Translations under genes and position numbers: made by a program
Source: Ruania albidiflava DSM 18029
GTDB lineage: Bacteria > Actinomycetota > Actinomycetes > Actinomycetales > Beutenbergiaceae
DNA: 64,000 nt
Reading direction: 5' to 3'
Assembly (NCBI RefSeq): GCF_000421225.1
Contig: NZ_ATWL01000012.1
Coordinates: 62,001-126,000, forward strand
The notes under the pieces: model-generated
Database searches by the model: none
What the model was told of the DNA's origin: nothing
Seen by the model: only the letters and a program-made list of their open reading frames with translations
Part shown: positions 42,914 through 51,491 of the stretch, in pieces
Layout of the letters: each line of letters starts with the position of its first letter
Position numbering within the stretch: position 1 is the stretch's first letter

Positions 42914-42931
42914 GATATCAGAGCTTATATC
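42914..42931 (-). promoter_or_regulatory. Promoter/operator of HepT-MntA copy 2
   Basis: GATATCAGAGCTTATATC has perfect 5-bp arms GATAT/ATATC around 8 bases and holds TATAAG on the minus strand (42924-42929) as a likely -10. The same block precedes copy 1. Suggested binding site for the HTH domain of the antitoxin. Confidence 0.6.
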
Positions 42932-43013
42932 GCACGTGGCGGCGGTCGCTCGAGGGGAGGGCTGCGGTGTGCTGGCGCCCCGCCGAGTCATCGACGGCGA
43001 GAGCCAGCGGGCC

Positions 43014-43961
43014 TCAGTCTGCGGTGAAGTCCTTGAAGGCGTGCACGCCGTCGTGGTTGCCGTCCGAGCTGGACTTGGCGCGGTTGGTGTTGAAGTACAA
43101 GGTGCCAGCGCTGATGCCGAGGCTCTCGATCTCGAACAGGTCCGGGTAGGCCGATGACGTGATGCGGAAGGAGATGTCCGGGTCGGAGCTGACGGTGCCG
43201 GAGGTGTCCATGGTGATGTTCCGGTAGACCAGCACGATGCTGCGGTTCTTCTTCGTCAACGGGTAGAACAGGTCCTTCGTAGCGGGGTGGTAGAGGAATC
43301 CCTGGTTGGTGAAGTCCTCCAGGTCGGGGACGGGTTCGCCGTTGACCGGCGCGCCGGCGACCTTCAGGTCGAAGGCGTCGGTGAGCGTGATCGTGCCGGA
43401 CTCGTCCCGCAGCCCCATGCTGCCGCGATAGACGTTGCGCCCGCTCTTGAAGAAGAAGTGCAACGTGCTGTCGGTCTGGGAGATCTTGCTGACGCCTGAG
43501 ACGGCCTTGGGAGCGCCGTCGAGATGGATGTTGTACGAACCGACCTTGTAATAGGTGGCGCCGGAGTATCGGAGCTTGACCAGCTGGGCGCCCTCGGTCG
43601 TCATGGTGACCACGAACAGGTGGTACTCGCCGTCGATCGTGACCAGCGTCATGTCGTTGGCGTGCCCGAGCCAGGAGTTGTACGGCAGGTCATCGGTGCC
43701 GTTGGTCATGATCACCGTGGAGCCGGTGTTCTTGTTGGTGCGGTAGATCAACGATCGGGTGTCGTCCAAGCCGATCTTGACTGAGTACAGGTAGGTGCTT
43801 CCGGCAGCGAACCCCTGGGCTGCCGTGCACTCGTGTGCGGACGGGATGCCCGCAACCGTCTCGTACTGGTTGTAATACGCTGCCTGCGCACTGGTGGCCG
43901 GAACCGCGAAGAGTCCCACCCCTGCGGCCAGTACCAGCGCGGACCGCCTGCTGATCTTCAT
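43014..43961 (-). CDS. Secreted propeller-like protein, possibly helveticin J-like
   Basis: 315 residues. The signal MKISRRSALVLAAGVGLFAV has a twin-Arg and ends with AQA before AYYNQY, so the product is exported. The mature part is beta-rich with repeated elements of about 45-55 residues (YLYSVKIGLDDTRSLIYRTN; WLGHANDMTLVTIDGEYHLF; TLHFFFKSGRNVYRGSMGLR; KDLFYPLTKKNRSIVLVYRN). The G-H-A-N-D-M-T block recalls helveticin J-type proteins, but this is tentative. ATG 43961 fits a GGAGGG 10 bases before; GTG 43979 would contain that site. Role unknown. Confidence 0.6.
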   Translation of the reverse strand: MKISRRSALVLAAGVGLFAVPATSAQAAYYNQYETVAGIPSAHECTAAQGFAAGSTYLYSVKIGLDDTRSLIYRTNKNTGSTVIMTNGTDDLPYNSWLGHANDMTLVTIDGEYHLFVVTMTTEGAQLVKLRYSGATYYKVGSYNIHLDGAPKAVSGVSKISQTDSTLHFFFKSGRNVYRGSMGLRDESGTITLTDAFDLKVAGAPVNGEPVPDLEDFTNQGFLYHPATKDLFYPLTKKNRSIVLVYRNITMDTSGTVSSDPDISFRITSSAYPDLFEIESLGISAGTLYFNTNRAKSSSDGNHDGVHAFKDFTAD

Positions 43962-44123
43962 CGGAGTATCCCCCTCCACCGCCAGTCTGCTGTGACGGCT
44001 CGATGTGACGAGCCCCCGACAGTAGGCAATGTGGGCGTGGAGGTCAATGGGTGTCGACGGCGTGGGCTGTCTAGGACTCCACCCATGTGGGACTACCGAA
44101 CGCCCACTGGTTCCCAGTCGCGT

Positions 44124-44906
44124 TCATCCAGTCGTTGCCCTCGAGCTGGAGAGCGGGTTCGCAGCGTGCATCGTGTTGGTGGGCACGTAATCGAGCCCGA
44201 GATGCTGCATCTGCGTGACAGTTCCCCAGCTGTCTGCAGCCCGAAGGCACATCCGCAAGCCCATCTCGTGTACGTCGGCAACCTGTGCCAGTGTCAGATC
44301 GGCCGGGTCACGAATATTCCATGAGATGCCGGCGTTGCCGAGCTCGGCGAGCCGATGCATCGAGGGTTCGTCGGAGAATATGTGGTGCAGGAAGACTTCC
44401 GGCGCAGCATCTCTGGTCTGGGTCAACCAGGACAGGTGAAATGTACTCACGATGACCTGGCTCTCAGCGAAACCACTCTGGCGCACTGCATCCATGACCC
44501 GTTCTCCCACAGGGACCTTCAGCTCGATGAAGGGCACCGAACCGAACGCACGGCAGATCTGCAGATAGTCCGAGAAGAGGGGCATCCGAAGCTCCTCTTC
44601 GGCAAAGCAGTCGAGCCGACTGCCGCGGCGTAGCCGGAGGCGAGAGAGTTCCGCCCAGGTCATATCGGCGATAGCGCCCGTGCCGTCGTACATCGCATCG
44701 ACGGTCTCGTCGTGGCAACAGACAAGGACACCATCTCGGGTGAGGTGTACATCTGTCTCGATAGCCCACTGTCCTAGGAGGCCGGCATAGGCAAAGCCTG
44801 GTAGGGAGTTCTCGGGCGCCATCGGCGTGTAGCCCCGGTGGCTCACGTATCGGGGGACGCTGCTGTGGTCCTGCGATCGGAACAGGTCTGTCTCTGGGTG
44901 TCTCAT
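44124..44906 (-). CDS. Glycerophosphodiester phosphodiesterase
   Basis: 260 residues, no signal peptide. GDPD family motifs: SHRGYTPMAPENS (catalytic His and the E-N pair), ETDVHLTRDGVLVCCHDETV (E, D and second catalytic His) and FIELKVP. The enzyme hydrolyses glycerophosphodiesters to glycerol-3-phosphate and an alcohol, using a divalent metal. It is the last gene of the Ugp-like operon and has the role of UgpQ: intracellular cleavage of imported diesters. ATG 44906 is preceded by a weak GGAATAGAG. Confidence 0.9.
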   Translation of the reverse strand: MRHPETDLFRSQDHSSVPRYVSHRGYTPMAPENSLPGFAYAGLLGQWAIETDVHLTRDGVLVCCHDETVDAMYDGTGAIADMTWAELSRLRLRRGSRLDCFAEEELRMPLFSDYLQICRAFGSVPFIELKVPVGERVMDAVRQSGFAESQVIVSTFHLSWLTQTRDAAPEVFLHHIFSDEPSMHRLAELGNAGISWNIRDPADLTLAQVADVHEMGLRMCLRAADSWGTVTQMQHLGLDYVPTNTMHAANPLSSSRATTG

Positions 44907-44976
44907 CTCTATTCCTGCGTGCTTGACTCCGGAGGCGGAGGTGAGCTGACCCTCGGTCGCCCACCTCCGCCGGACC

Positions 44977-46371
44977 TCATGCCGTCTGCAGCGCCGACTG
45001 GGGCAGGATGGCACCGCGTTCAACAAGCTGCGCTTGCAGTGTCGGCACATCCACTTCGCGGACTGAGGTGTTGTGCCTCAACGCTAGTGCGGCGGCCGTC
45101 CCCGCGGCCTCCCCGATCGCCATGCACGTACCCATCACCCGCGCGGAGGCGAAGACCCGCGAGTCGACCGAGATGGTGCGTCCGGAGAGCAGCAGCCCGT
45201 CCACGCCTTGGGGAACGAGGCATCCGTACGGAATGCCAAAGGCCTCGTCCACCACCTCGAGCTCGATGCCGTCACCGGTGCCGGAGTGGATGTCGATGTT
45301 GTAGCCGGACAGCGCTACTGCGTCGTGCTCGGCTGCCTTGGTGTCCACATCTTCGAAGGTGAGGCGGTAGTCCCCGACGAAGTGGCGTGTCTCTCGTACT
45401 CCTAGCGCGGGTGCGATCTGGGAGAGTTCGGCACTCTCAAAGCCGGGGACGTAGGTGCGCATGAACTGCAACAGCTCGAGCACCTGCAAGTATCCCCGTT
45501 CCAGACCGTCCGAGAGCTCAATCGGGTCCGAGGAGTCGATGCGTGTCAGGCGCGAGGTGTTGATGGCAAGGTGACGGTCAGACGGCGTGCTGATCGTGAT
45601 GAACTGATTGCGTGGAATGGTGAAATCGCCGTCCGCCTGAGCCTGCGCAACCAGATCGGTGAGTCCGATGAAACAGTGGCCACGGTGCTTGCGCAAGAAG
45701 TCTACGTTGTAACCCGCGGCGTAGTCCTCCTTGATGCCCATTGCTGCCGGATTGTCATCCAGGTAGGTGAAGAACTTATCGAGGTCGTGACCGGTCACTG
45801 TGAACATGAGAGTGCTTGGCTGCATCTCTCCGGTCCCCTCCTGGCCGCTCTCGAAACGTGCGCCAGCAGCAAATGCGAGATCACCATCGCCCGTTCCGTC
45901 GATGAACGTTCGTGCCTGGATCCGGGTAGTGGTGAGTTTGCCGAACACGGTGATGGCCTGAACAGTTCCGTCAACAACCTCGGCATCCATCATGCTGTTG
46001 TTGAAGAGGATGTCGACGCCTGCCTCGCGACACATCTGGACGGCCACGATCTTCACCATGTCTGGTGAGACGGGTGAGATGGAGTTGTGCACCGGACAGG
46101 GGAAATGGCCGATCGCGCCGCCGACAGCAGCGAGCCGGTCCATGAACTCCTGTGCGAAGCCACCGAGCGCTCGGTTGCCTTGCCGGTCGAGGAAACCAAG
46201 CACGCCGAGGCCCGAGGCGGCAGCGCCGCCGAGAGCGGCCGTGGCTTCGACAAGCAGGGTTCGCGCGCCGCCGCGAGCGGCCGCGATGGCGGCTGGTAGT
46301 CCGCCGGGGCCGCCGCCGACCACGACCACGTCGTAGGTCTTCTCATGATGGCGCAGCTTCGACGAGCTCAT
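44977..46371 (-). CDS. FAD-dependent oxidoreductase (PF12831-like)
   Basis: 464 residues. The N-terminal dinucleotide fold VVVGGGPGGLPAAIAAARGG is followed by LLVEATAALGGAAASGLGVL, then TFIDGTGDGDLAFAAGARFE and, near the C-terminus, LLLSGRTISVDSRVFASARV with MGTCMAIGEAAGTAAALAL. This is the FAD_oxidored group that often sits in sugar or polyol catabolic clusters; substrate unspecified. Predicted cytoplasmic. It lies between the EEP and GDPD genes in the same direction, so it may oxidise the alcohol or polyol released by the phosphohydrolases (inference). Confidence 0.87.
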   Translation of the reverse strand: MSSSKLRHHEKTYDVVVVGGGPGGLPAAIAAARGGARTLLVEATAALGGAAASGLGVLGFLDRQGNRALGGFAQEFMDRLAAVGGAIGHFPCPVHNSISPVSPDMVKIVAVQMCREAGVDILFNNSMMDAEVVDGTVQAITVFGKLTTTRIQARTFIDGTGDGDLAFAAGARFESGQEGTGEMQPSTLMFTVTGHDLDKFFTYLDDNPAAMGIKEDYAAGYNVDFLRKHRGHCFIGLTDLVAQAQADGDFTIPRNQFITISTPSDRHLAINTSRLTRIDSSDPIELSDGLERGYLQVLELLQFMRTYVPGFESAELSQIAPALGVRETRHFVGDYRLTFEDVDTKAAEHDAVALSGYNIDIHSGTGDGIELEVVDEAFGIPYGCLVPQGVDGLLLSGRTISVDSRVFASARVMGTCMAIGEAAGTAAALALRHNTSVREVDVPTLQAQLVERGAILPQSALQTA

Positions 46372-46421
46372 AGTAATCTCCAGGTGATTTCAGTGGGTGT
46401 TACTGCCTGTGGCAGTTGGGG

Positions 46422-47189
46422 TCAAGAATGCTGAGTGAATGTCGTCACGACTGGTTTGTGATCGCTGGGTGCCACATTGTCGAGGAAGAAGTCGACCACC
46501 TCAGCACAGCGTGGGCGAAGTTCTCCGATGAAGAGATGCCAGTCGAGGACTTTCTCTACGACGTGGACTCCCTCCCACCGCATCGGACGATCAAAGCGCG
46601 GTGTGACGGGGAACGTGAAGGGACAGGTGCGTCCGAGCGTGCCGAACGGGTCGCGGAATCCGGCGTCATACATTGCCCAGAGCGGGCGGGCATAGTCGTT
46701 AGCATCTAGGCACAAGATGGCGGTGCCGTCGCTGGCGATCTCCTGCAGCGCCGTCGCTGCAGCGCGGGCTTGGTCCGTTCGGGGACTGCGCTCGGTACGA
46801 AGTTCATCTGGATTACCGGGGAAAGTCAGGTGTGCAGTCGCAAGCACGAGTGGTGCCAGGGTGGCGTGATGGCGGTGCTTGAGCTTGACCCAGAAGAGTC
46901 CCCGGTAGCGTTCTTGATGACCGATATCGACGAATCCGTGCTCTATGGCCTCGAACAGGTCGGTGTTCCACCAGAGGTTTCCTTCTTCGAGCCAGCCTCC
47001 ATCGCTGTGCACTCGCTCGTGATGGGGCAGCGCTGCGTCGATGACCTCCGCAGACTGCGGGCAGAGCTCCTGGACGCCGAGCAGGTCGGGTTCACGCAGA
47101 CTCATCATCCGTGCCAGGGAGTCGCGTCGACGTGCGAAGTCCCAGTCGCCCCATAGGTTGAGTGTCATCGACGTGAAGGTGTGTGCCAT
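46422..47189 (-). CDS. Endonuclease/exonuclease/phosphatase (EEP)-family hydrolase
   Basis: 255 residues, no signal peptide. EEP motifs: MTLNLWGDWDF (Asn), LGVQELCPQS (catalytic Glu), CLDANDYARP (D-x-N), and APSDHKPVV (terminal S-D-H). The fold includes nucleases, sphingomyelinases and inositol polyphosphate 5-phosphatases. Genome context with GDPD, a histidine phosphatase and a Ugp-like importer favours a phosphoester of a small molecule. ATG 47189 has AGGAGAAG 8 bases upstream. It starts 14 bp after the histidine phosphatase gene. Confidence 0.87.
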   Translation of the reverse strand: MAHTFTSMTLNLWGDWDFARRRDSLARMMSLREPDLLGVQELCPQSAEVIDAALPHHERVHSDGGWLEEGNLWWNTDLFEAIEHGFVDIGHQERYRGLFWVKLKHRHHATLAPLVLATAHLTFPGNPDELRTERSPRTDQARAAATALQEIASDGTAILCLDANDYARPLWAMYDAGFRDPFGTLGRTCPFTFPVTPRFDRPMRWEGVHVVEKVLDWHLFIGELRPRCAEVVDFFLDNVAPSDHKPVVTTFTQHS

Positions 47190-47203
47190 CGTTCTTGCTT
47201 CTC

Positions 47204-47962
47204 CTAGTTCACCGGAACTGGCCTGGCATGGAGGGCGCTGGCGCCCCCAAGGCCGACAGCCAAGTGTTGAGCGGAGTTGTACCCCAGGAGACGGGCGATT
47301 GGAACGGTGCCATCCGGGGGGACCCAGTACTCGATCTCGGTGATGGCCGTGTTGGTGGAGTGGCCGAGGAGTCTTACCGCGGTGCCCGGTAGACCCAGCG
47401 CCGCTAGCGCAGCCAGGCGGATGGGGCCACCATGACCGAATGCGATCGCCCACCGGTCCGCGGGGTCCTCACGTGCGAGCTCTGCAGTGATCTCGGTACA
47501 GAAGTCGCCGATTCGGGCTTGCGCCTCGCTGAGGGACTCGCCGCCGCCGCGGCGGAGGTCTTCACCGTTGCGGATCCGGAGGATATAGCTCGCCTCGGCA
47601 GCTGCGACATCGGCGGCAAGCCGCCCGCTCCAGCCTCCGTTGTCGACTTCGCGGAGCCGGTCATCGAGCCGAAGCTCGTTGGCCGGGCCGTGATGCTGCA
47701 TGTAGATCTGAGCTGTCTGCACAGATCGGTGCAGATCGCTGGTGAACACCAAGCTGGGTGCTGGATACGCGCGGCAGAGGTATTCCGCGGCAGCTTGAGC
47801 CTGAGCCTTCCCGGTGCTGGTGAGCCCCCCGCCCTGGTGCCCTTGAATACGTGACTGCGCGTTCCATTCCGACTCACCATGGCGGACGAAGACGACACCT
47901 ACCCGAACTGAGCCGTCCGGTACTGCCGGGTCGTCTAGGTTCCAACTGGCTGCCAACGTCAT
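47204..47962 (-). CDS. Histidine phosphatase-family protein
   Basis: 252 residues. The phosphohistidine motif is VVFVRHGESEWN (R-H-G), with the second active-site His in AFGHGGPIRLAAL and an Arg in TSDLHRSVQTAQ. Members dephosphorylate sugar phosphates, phytate or phosphoglycerate. Cytoplasmic, because there is no signal. Part of the Ugp-like operon between the second permease and the EEP gene; 96 bp upstream includes a run of 12 G. The C-terminal tail (LHARPVPVN) is unlike family members and may be a local extension. Confidence 0.88.
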   Translation of the reverse strand: MTLAASWNLDDPAVPDGSVRVGVVFVRHGESEWNAQSRIQGHQGGGLTSTGKAQAQAAAEYLCRAYPAPSLVFTSDLHRSVQTAQIYMQHHGPANELRLDDRLREVDNGGWSGRLAADVAAAEASYILRIRNGEDLRRGGGESLSEAQARIGDFCTEITAELAREDPADRWAIAFGHGGPIRLAALAALGLPGTAVRLLGHSTNTAITEIEYWVPPDGTVPIARLLGYNSAQHLAVGLGGASALHARPVPVN

Positions 47963-48024
47963 CTCCTCACTAGCGCGGGACCGGTCGTCAAGACCGGTCC
48001 CTCCGGATTCGCTTCACCTTGAGC

Positions 48025-48036
48025 GGGGGGGGGGGG
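48025..48036. repeat. Homopolymer of 12 G
   Basis: A run of 12 G residues in the 96-bp gap between the second permease and the histidine phosphatase gene. Its length may be imprecise in the assembly, and it could slip during replication. It lies outside coding frames. Confidence 0.9.
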
Positions 48037-48058
48037 GATCGTGCTTCGTCCTCTGCGG

Positions 48059-48964
48059 TCAGCCCTTCACAGCGCCCGCTAGACCTCCGACGATCCTCTT
48101 CTGTGCGATGAAGAACAGGATCAACATCGGCGCTACGACGGTTACCGCACCTGCCATGACTGCGCCCCAGTCTCCGCCGCCTTCCTGGTCCTGCAGGAAC
48201 AGGAGCCCGATCGGAAGGGTGCGCATCTCAGTGGTACTTGTCGAGATCAGCGGCCAGATGAAGTCGTTCCACTTGCTCGTCATCGTGATCAGTGTGGCGG
48301 TCACGATCATCGCCCGGGACATCGGAAGCACGACGCTCACGAGACGCCGAACGTGCCCTGCACCATCGATCCGCGCTGCATCAATCACGTCTTTGGGTAG
48401 CATCCGCATCTGCTGGTAGATCAAGAACATGGCGAATGCACTCCCGATGCTCGGGAGAATGAGTCCTTGATACGTGTTCAGCCATCCCAAGTTTCCGATG
48501 GTGATGTAGTTGACCAGCAGTGTCACATGGCCCGGCAGCATCATGGACCCGATGATGAGTAGCAGCACCGGTGTCTTCCAGCGGAACCGGACCATGGCGA
48601 ACGCATAGGCGCTGAGGAGTGCCAGCGTGATCTCGAGGGCTGTACCCACCCCGGTCGTGATGATGGAGTTCATGAAGAAGCGACCGAACGGAGCTACCCG
48701 CCATGCCTCAAGAAAGTTCTCCAGATGGAGCGAGGTCGGAATCCACTGCAAAGGGTAGGTATAGATGTCGGAGTCTGGCTTCACAGCAGACGAGAACAGC
48801 CAGTAGATCGGTATGACGAATACTGCGACTGCCGCCGCTTGGAACAGGTAGAGCACCGCGCGAAGCGGGGATCGACGTTTGCGGCGCCGGTGGATCTGCG
48901 TGGGCTCGGCGCTCCGAACGGCGTCACGGCGCCGGCTGGACATCGAGGTTGCGCTGGCGGTCAT
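48059..48964 (-). CDS. UgpE/MalG-type ABC permease
   Basis: 301 residues with a basic N-terminal tail (RRRKRRSPLRA) and six helices. The EAA loop is KDVIDAARIDGAGHVRRLVS. Its last helix ends FFIAQKRIVGGLAGAVKG. ATG 48964 overlaps the partner stop (ATGA). Together with the next two genes it forms a glycerol-phosphate-type importer; ATPase absent. Confidence 0.92.
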   Translation of the reverse strand: MTASATSMSSRRRDAVRSAEPTQIHRRRKRRSPLRAVLYLFQAAAVAVFVIPIYWLFSSAVKPDSDIYTYPLQWIPTSLHLENFLEAWRVAPFGRFFMNSIITTGVGTALEITLALLSAYAFAMVRFRWKTPVLLLIIGSMMLPGHVTLLVNYITIGNLGWLNTYQGLILPSIGSAFAMFLIYQQMRMLPKDVIDAARIDGAGHVRRLVSVVLPMSRAMIVTATLITMTSKWNDFIWPLISTSTTEMRTLPIGLLFLQDQEGGGDWGAVMAGAVTVVAPMLILFFIAQKRIVGGLAGAVKG

Positions 48965-49878
48965 GAGTAGTGCACCTTCTTGCCGGTAGTGCGGGCCTGG
49001 ATGAGCGTGACTCCCGCCAGGAGGAGGAAGAGCACTGTCGCTGTCGTCGCAGACCTACCGACATCGAAGTCGATGAACGCCTCTCGGTACACCATCCAGG
49101 TCAAGGTAGAACTTGACGTGCCCGGCCCTCCGTTGGTGAGCGTCGCGATGATGTCGAAGGCCTGCGCCGAGCTCACGATGCCGGTGATGATGAGAAAGAA
49201 CGTCACGGGGGACAGCAGGGGCAGGGCTACGGAACGCGCGAGGCGCAGCCCTGTCGCCCCATCCATCTTGGCTGCTTCCAGCACCTCCGTAGGTAGCTCC
49301 TGTATCGCCGAGTAGTAGATGATGGCGACGAAACCGAGCCGTTGCCACGCGTAGGCGATAGTGATCGCCCAAATCGACCAGTCGGAAGTCGTCGTCCACT
49401 GTGGAGAATCCAGACCGACCAGTGAGAAGAGCCAGCGACTCAGACCGTATCGGGGATCGAACATGAAGAGCCACAGAATTCCCACCGCAGCGCCCGGCAG
49501 CATGTGCGGGGCAAACGCCATGGTGCGCGTGAACCCACTGAACCGAAGCCGTTGAGACAGGAGCGTCCCGATCGCCAGTCCGCCAACGAGGGTTGCCACC
49601 AGCGCGACACCCACAAAGATGATCGTGTTCCATAGGACGCCGTAGAACTGTTGGCTGTTGAAAACGTTGATGTAGTTCCTCAGGCCCACCCACTCCGGCC
49701 GCGGCGTGAGAAAGTCCCAGTTGCTGAAGCTGAGGATGAAGTTGTAGATCGCAGGGTAGTAGGCGAAGATCACGATCACGGCGACGTTCGGCAAGACCAG
49801 CAGCACGAACAGCAGGGGTTCGCGCCACTGGCCGGAACGGCGCACCTTCGGGGGAGACGACAGATCAACAGTCGACAT
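48961..49878 (-). CDS. UgpA/MalF-type ABC permease
   Basis: 305 residues with six helices. Start helix LLFVLLVLPNVAVIVIFAYY; EAA loop TEVLEAAKMDGATGLRLARS. Starts 36 bp after the binding protein and overlaps the UgpE-like gene by 4 bp. Acts as one half of the transmembrane pore. Confidence 0.92.
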   Translation of the reverse strand: MSTVDLSSPPKVRRSGQWREPLLFVLLVLPNVAVIVIFAYYPAIYNFILSFSNWDFLTPRPEWVGLRNYINVFNSQQFYGVLWNTIIFVGVALVATLVGGLAIGTLLSQRLRFSGFTRTMAFAPHMLPGAAVGILWLFMFDPRYGLSRWLFSLVGLDSPQWTTTSDWSIWAITIAYAWQRLGFVAIIYYSAIQELPTEVLEAAKMDGATGLRLARSVALPLLSPVTFFLIITGIVSSAQAFDIIATLTNGGPGTSSSTLTWMVYREAFIDFDVGRSATTATVLFLLLAGVTLIQARTTGKKVHYS

Positions 49879-49914
49879 GATGCGACCCCTCGATCATCGT
49901 GCGAGCGGCAAGGG

Positions 49915-51315
49915 TTAGGATGACAGGACCTCTTCGAGTTCGTCGCGGTGGTCCTCCACGACCTCGACCATGATGGTCTCCAGCTCGTCGAGGACCTCGG
50001 CGACATCCGCGTTGTCGCCGTATACCCGTGCCAACGCCTCGGCGACCGCCACTGTCGAGGTGTCATACCAACCGGCTTCGTCGGCGGTCTGGGCATTCGC
50101 CAGCTGGTCGACTGCGACGCCGAAGTTCGGCTTCTCTTCCCGGAGGGCGAGCACCTCCTCTGACTCCAGCGCTTCGTTCACGATGGGCAGATATCCAGTC
50201 TCCACGTGCCAGGTGGCAGCATTCTCCGGCTCGGCGAGGAACCGCATGAGTTCCGCCGCCGCGTTCTGGCGTTCCTCTGACTCGGACTTCACGATCGCAA
50301 GGCCGCCGCCGCCGGTGGGCACCTTGGTCGTATCCTCGACCTTCCCCAGGAGGAACGCGGCGCCGAGGTCGAAGTCGACCGATGACTCGAATCCCATGAG
50401 GGAGCCGGTGGACCCGTGGCAGCCGGCTGTGACTCCTGCCTGGAAGTCCGTTCCAGGCTCTTGGGCCATGTAGGCGAAGTTGTCGTCGTGGATGAACTTG
50501 GCCTGCCAGTTCAGCCAGTCATGGATGGGATCTTCATTGATGGTCACGTCCAGACCCTCAGAGAAGGCACCTCCCCATGCCCACGCCTCGGCCTGCCCAA
50601 ACCAGTTGTCGACCGGTCCGAAGGCAAACGACATCAACGGCTTGCCGGATACATCGATCGTCTGAAGCTCAGGTGCAAACTCGGCGAGGTCGTCCCACGT
50701 AGTCGGGCCCTCTTCGGGGAGGCCTAGCTCGGTGTATCGGCTCTTGTTGTAGTAGAAGAGGGGTGTTGATCTCGCAAAAGGCACGACGTACGTCTTGCCC
50801 GCAGCGACGCCTTCCTTCACAAAGTTCTGGACGTATACGTCCAATGACCACTCGTCGTCGAAGAATCGATCGAGCTCGCTGAGTGCTCCGGCAAAATAGA
50901 ATTGCAACCACTTCACGTCTGAGAAGGCAACGATGTCCGGCACTGCCTGTGCTTGCAAGGCAGCTGTGAGCTTCTGGTTCGTCGGGACAAAACCGCCCTG
51001 CGACTCAGCCACGGCGAAGATCTCGTCCTGGGAGTCGTTGAACTTGGTCAGGAGGCGTTCGGCCGCCTCGAAGCTGCCGCCAGTCCATGGGAACCACGCG
51101 AGAACGTTGGTACGGCCTTGATACTTTTCCGGGATACTGGGCAGCGCGGCCTGGGAGAAGCCTTCACGAGTTGTTGCGCCAGCATCTTCAGGTGCCGCGT
51201 TGGGGCTGCCGCACCCGGCAAGAGCCGTGCCGAGGCCGGCGCCCAGGCCAAGCAGGCTGAGCCCGCCGAGCACGGTTCTGCGGCTGCTGACCATGGAGAG
51301 GTCTAGTTGCGTCAT
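49915..51315 (-). CDS. UgpB-like extracellular solute-binding lipoprotein
   Basis: 466 residues. The signal has a twin-Arg (SSRRTVLGGLSLLGLGAG) and ends in the lipobox LAGC, so it is probably a Tat-dependent lipoprotein. The mature part resembles UgpB-type proteins: LAWFPWTGGSFEAAERLLTK, PDIVAFSDVKWLQFYFAGAL, YVVPFARSTPLFYYNKSRYT, and AGVTAGCHGSTGSLMGFESS. AAGGAG precedes ATG 51315. Heads the seven-gene operon with two permeases and four phosphate/oxidation enzymes; divergent from the AraC regulator. A glycerophosphodiester or similar phosphorylated polyol is the likely ligand (inference from context). Confidence 0.9.
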   Translation of the reverse strand: MTQLDLSMVSSRRTVLGGLSLLGLGAGLGTALAGCGSPNAAPEDAGATTREGFSQAALPSIPEKYQGRTNVLAWFPWTGGSFEAAERLLTKFNDSQDEIFAVAESQGGFVPTNQKLTAALQAQAVPDIVAFSDVKWLQFYFAGALSELDRFFDDEWSLDVYVQNFVKEGVAAGKTYVVPFARSTPLFYYNKSRYTELGLPEEGPTTWDDLAEFAPELQTIDVSGKPLMSFAFGPVDNWFGQAEAWAWGGAFSEGLDVTINEDPIHDWLNWQAKFIHDDNFAYMAQEPGTDFQAGVTAGCHGSTGSLMGFESSVDFDLGAAFLLGKVEDTTKVPTGGGGLAIVKSESEERQNAAAELMRFLAEPENAATWHVETGYLPIVNEALESEEVLALREEKPNFGVAVDQLANAQTADEAGWYDTSTVAVAEALARVYGDNADVAEVLDELETIMVEVVEDHRDELEEVLSS

Positions 51316-51491
51316 TGCTGGTCTCCTTCTTGATGCGGCCGACGAGGTGGGGTCCCAGACGACCGATGGACGTCGTAGCGACAGACACCAACGTAGCCGC
51401 GTGCCTGTCCAGATCTAGGCAGTAGAGCCCGCTGCGCTGATACTCTTTGGATCGCTGTCCGTGCAGTGAGGCAAGAAGTGAGAAGAGCGGT

